15,849 nucleotides of DNA from contig SSSX01000364.1 of the NCBI GenBank assembly GCA_015657735.1, positions 1-15,849 on the forward strand, written 5' to 3'. The notes beneath the pieces are model-generated. The model searched no databases, was not told the DNA's origin, and saw only the letters and a program-made list of their open reading frames with translations. The stretch's first letter is position 1. Each line of letters begins with the position of its first letter. This document shows, piece by piece, positions 14,206 to 15,849 of this stretch. Source of the stretch: Zoogloeaceae bacterium (GTDB taxonomy: Bacteria > Pseudomonadota > Gammaproteobacteria > Burkholderiales > Rhodocyclaceae). A program made the translations under genes and the position numbers.

Positions 14206-15435
14206 ATGGCGCTCATAGTTCAGAAATACGGCGGCACTTCCGTCGGCAATCCCGAACGGATCAAGAACGTGGCCCGGCGGGTTGCCAAGTTCCAGGCGCA
14301 GGGGCATCAGATGGTGATCGTCCTGTCCGCGATGAGCGGCGAGACCAACCGGCTGATCGCGCTGGCCAAGGAAGTCAGCCCGAATCCCAGCCCCCGCGAA
14401 CTCGATGTGGTGATTTCCACCGGTGAGCAGGTGACGATCGGCCTGCTGTGCATGGCCCTCGAGGAAATGGGCGTCAAGGCCCGCAGCTACACCGGCGGCC
14501 AGGTGCGCATCCTCACCGACGATTCCTTTACCAAGGCGCGCATCCTCGATATCGACGGCGACAACATCCGCCGTGATCTCGATGCCGGCGCGGTGGTCGT
14601 CGTCGCCGGTTTCCAGGGGGTCGACGAGGCCGGCAACATCACCACCCTCGGCCGTGGCGGCTCGGACACCACCGGTGTCGCGCTGGCCGCTGCCATCAAG
14701 GCCGACGAGTGCCAGATCTACACCGACGTGGACGGCGTCTACACCACCGATCCGCGCGTCGTGCCCGAGGCCCGCAAGCTGGACACCATCACCTTCGAGG
14801 AAATGCTGGAAATGGCCAGTCTCGGCTCCAAGGTGCTGCAAATCCGCTCGGTGGAGTTCGCCGGCAAGTACAAAGTCAAGCTTCGTGTTCTCTCCAGCTT
14901 CCAGGAGGAAGGTGAGGGCACCCTGATTACCGTTGAGGAAGACAAGAACATGGAACAGCCGATCATCTCCGGCATTGCTTTCAATCGCGACGAAGCCAAG
15001 ATCACCGTGCTGGGCGTGCCCGACAAGCCGGGCATCGCTTATCAGATCCTCGGGCCGGTTGCCGATGCCAACGTCGATGTCGATATGATCATCCAGAATG
15101 TCGGCCATGACGGCACCACCGACTTCTCGTTCACGGTCAATCGCCCGGACTACGACAAGGCGATCAAGATCCTCGAAGCGGTGCAGGCCCACATCGGCGC
15201 CCGCGCGATCGAAGGCGACCGTACGATGGCCAAGGTCTCCATCGTCGGCGTCGGCATGCGTTCCCACCCGGGCGTCGCCTCGCGCATGTTCCGCACGCTG
15301 GCTGAAGAAGGCATCAACATCCAGATGATCTCGACGTCCGAGATCAAGATTTCCGTCGCCATCGACGAGAAATACCTCGAACTGGCCGTGCGTGTGCTGC
15401 ACCGCGCGTTCGGCCTCGATCAGGCTGCTGCCTGA
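14206..15435 (+). CDS. lysC: Aspartate kinase
   Basis: 409 residues, the normal length for a monofunctional aspartokinase. The kinase domain has KYGGTSVG (7-14), STGEQV (71-76), [15 protein letters not shown] (149-163) and the [13 protein letters not shown] loop (172-184). Two ACT domains follow, about 264-340 and 344-405, the usual site of feedback inhibition by lysine and/or threonine. The enzyme phosphorylates L-aspartate, the first step to lysine, threonine, methionine and meso-diaminopimelate. The ATG at 14206 begins the conserved [10 protein letters not shown]; only a weak AGAAG precedes it. Met249 (14950-14952) has GAGGAAG 8 bases before it and lies at the kinase/ACT boundary, where some homologues start a separate beta subunit. 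The stop codon at 15433-15435 abuts the tRNA-Ser promoter. Confidence 0.96.
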   Translation: MALIVQKYGGTSVGNPERIKNVARRVAKFQAQGHQMVIVLSAMSGETNRLIALAKEVSPNPSPRELDVVISTGEQVTIGLLCMALEEMGVKARSYTGGQVRILTDDSFTKARILDIDGDNIRRDLDAGAVVVVAGFQGVDEAGNITTLGRGGSDTTGVALAAAIKADECQIYTDVDGVYTTDPRVVPEARKLDTITFEEMLEMASLGSKVLQIRSVEFAGKYKVKLRVLSSFQEEGEGTLITVEEDKNMEQPIISGIAFNRDEAKITVLGVPDKPGIAYQILGPVADANVDVDMIIQNVGHDGTTDFSFTVNRPDYDKAIKILEAVQAHIGARAIEGDRTMAKVSIVGVGMRSHPGVASRMFRTLAEEGINIQMISTSEIKISVAIDEKYLELAVRVLHRAFGLDQAAA

Positions 15436-15436
15436 T

Positions 15437-15465
15437 TTGACTGTCAGCACGGCATTGTCTATAAT
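15437..15465 (+). promoter_or_regulatory. Near-consensus promoter of tRNA-Ser
   Basis: TTGACT (15437-15442), a 17-base spacer and a perfect TATAAT (15460-15465) start one base after the lysC stop. The GC-rich stretch after the -10 (GCTGGGC) is the discriminator type linked to stringent control of stable RNA genes. Transcription would begin near 15472, about 7 bases before the mature tRNA. Confidence 0.85.
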
Positions 15466-15478
15466 GCTGGGCTGTTGC

Positions 15479-15572
15479 GGAGAGTTGGCCGAGAGGTCGA
15501 AGGCACTCCCCTGCTAAGGGAGCATGCGAGCCAAAACTTGCATCGAGGGTTCGAATCCCTCACTCTCCGCCA
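15479..15572 (+). tRNA. tRNA-Ser (anticodon GCU), CCA encoded
   Basis: The acceptor arms GGAGAGT (15479-15485) and ACTCTCC (15562-15568) pair fully, with discriminator G and an encoded CCA (15570-15572). The anticodon stem CTCCC/GGGAG holds the loop CTGCTAA with anticodon GCT at 15513-15515, reading AGC and AGU serine codons. The long variable arm (ATGCGAG...CTTGCAT, about 15523-15543) is typical of class II serine tRNAs. The T arm is GAGGG-TTCGAAT-CCCTC. It follows lysC and has its own promoter and terminator. Confidence 0.97.
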
Positions 15573-15584
15573 AGAAAAAGCATG

Positions 15585-15617
15585 AAAGCCCTGATTATTC
15601 AGGGCTTTTTTGTTTTT
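15585..15617 (+). terminator. Intrinsic terminator of tRNA-Ser
   Basis: AAAGCCCTGA (15585-15594) and TCAGGGCTTT (15599-15608) form a 10-bp stem around a TTAT loop. The T-run continues to 15611 and a second T5 ends at 15617. The symmetry and A-rich left flank would also let it stop minus-strand transcription arriving from the UmuC-like gene. Confidence 0.93.
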
Positions 15618-15660
15618 AGGTTCTGCTGGTGTGCCATCTGGTATCCATGGCACGCTGGCT

Positions 15661-15849
15661 TCAGTAGGTGTGCTTTGGACATCGTTGAACTTTCTGTTTC
15701 GCCCGATCAGCGATCAGTCGGCCCATCGATGTTTCAAACAGATTTCTCTTGCGTTCTGGATCGGTCAACAGGTTGGACTGACGCCTTCGCTCGGGCTCCA
15801 GTCCCGACAGCATCACCCCGGCGTTCTTGTGCGGGTGCGTGCCGCCGGC
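15661..15849 (-). CDS. umuC: UmuC-like DNA polymerase V subunit, C-terminal end (cut by right edge)
   Basis: An open frame enters from the right edge and stops with TGA at 15663-15661, giving the last 62 residues. HKNAGVMLSGLEPERRRQSNLL (residues 7-28 of the fragment) matches the DUF4113 tail of UmuC, where Y-x-K-A-G-V-M-L and the Q-x-x-L-F segment are conserved. UmuC is the catalytic subunit of error-prone translesion polymerase V, normally made with UmuD under LexA control. The end looks unusual: after the DPERKRNLFETSMGRL stretch the expected G-R-G-T and S-P-R-Y-T-T segments are not seen, and the protein stops about 30 residues early. It could be a divergent family member or a decayed gene. 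GC content here is visibly lower than in the rest of the window. Confidence 0.62.
   Translation of the reverse strand, partial: AGGTHPHKNAGVMLSGLEPERRRQSNLLTDPERKRNLFETSMGRLIADRAKQKVQRCPKHTY

Noticed and set aside
15459..15653. Minus-strand frame of 64 codons overlapping tRNA-Ser
   Set aside because: Its RVRDSNPR-type sequence is the reverse complement of the tRNA gene, a well-known source of false protein calls; the tRNA, promoter and terminator explain all of it.
15573..15849. Attachment-site repeat of the tRNA-Ser 3' end
   Set aside because: No second copy of the T-arm/acceptor sequence is found between the tRNA and the window edge.

Overview
The window is a GC-rich, densely coded bacterial chromosome segment that reads as Betaproteobacteria, most likely Rhodocyclales-like. 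This placement is inferred from gene content and protein style (a beta-type radical SAM protein beside queD, a YfcG-type glutathione transferase, lysC followed directly by tRNA-Ser); no 16S or other phylogenetic marker is present. I can support 19 protein genes (two cut by the window edges) and one tRNA gene.

Layout. 1-315 (minus) is the N-terminal part of an HDOD-domain protein cut by the left edge. Then come an endonuclease/exonuclease/phosphatase-fold protein (+), a convergent gamma-carbonic anhydrase-like protein (-), a MazG-like nucleotide pyrophosphohydrolase (+) and rlmJ (+). From about 3640 to 12680 everything is on the minus strand. In transcription order (right to left) this block is queD, a DJ-1/PfpI protein, a ribbon-helix-helix protein with a yfcG-type glutathione transferase, a deaD-type RNA helicase, the DUF47-pit phosphate uptake pair, a 79-residue two-helix membrane protein translationally coupled to a DUF1615 lipoprotein, and an acetyl-CoA hydrolase/4-hydroxybutyrate CoA-transferase. 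Divergent from queD is a radical SAM gene (+). A small HTH regulator (-) and lysC (+) then diverge from an AT-richer 257-base spacer holding three inverted repeats. tRNA-Ser(GCU) follows lysC with its own near-consensus promoter and a textbook terminator. The right edge holds the C-terminal end of a UmuC-like (DUF4113) protein on the minus strand, in visibly lower-GC sequence.

How the genes work together. Most are housekeeping: rRNA modification (RlmJ), nucleotide-pool cleaning (MazG-like), RNA remodelling (DeaD), 7-deazaguanine/queuosine precursor synthesis (QueD), aspartate-family amino acid synthesis (LysC), low-affinity phosphate uptake (DUF47 + Pit) and thiol/redox functions (YfcG-like, DJ-1-like). 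I do not see a clear undescribed multi-gene system. The points that merit a second look are regulatory or structural: a 10-bp tandem repeat upstream of an extended -10 for DUF47-pit; a plus-strand intrinsic terminator with no visible plus-strand gene; an odd-centred palindrome at the shared -10 between queD and the radical SAM gene; a perfect 9-5-9 operator in front of the HTH gene; a possible internal start in lysC giving a separate regulatory subunit; a lysozyme-like Glu-Ser motif in the DUF1615 lipoprotein with a TTG start; and a shortened UmuC tail beside tRNA-Ser that could mark an island edge.
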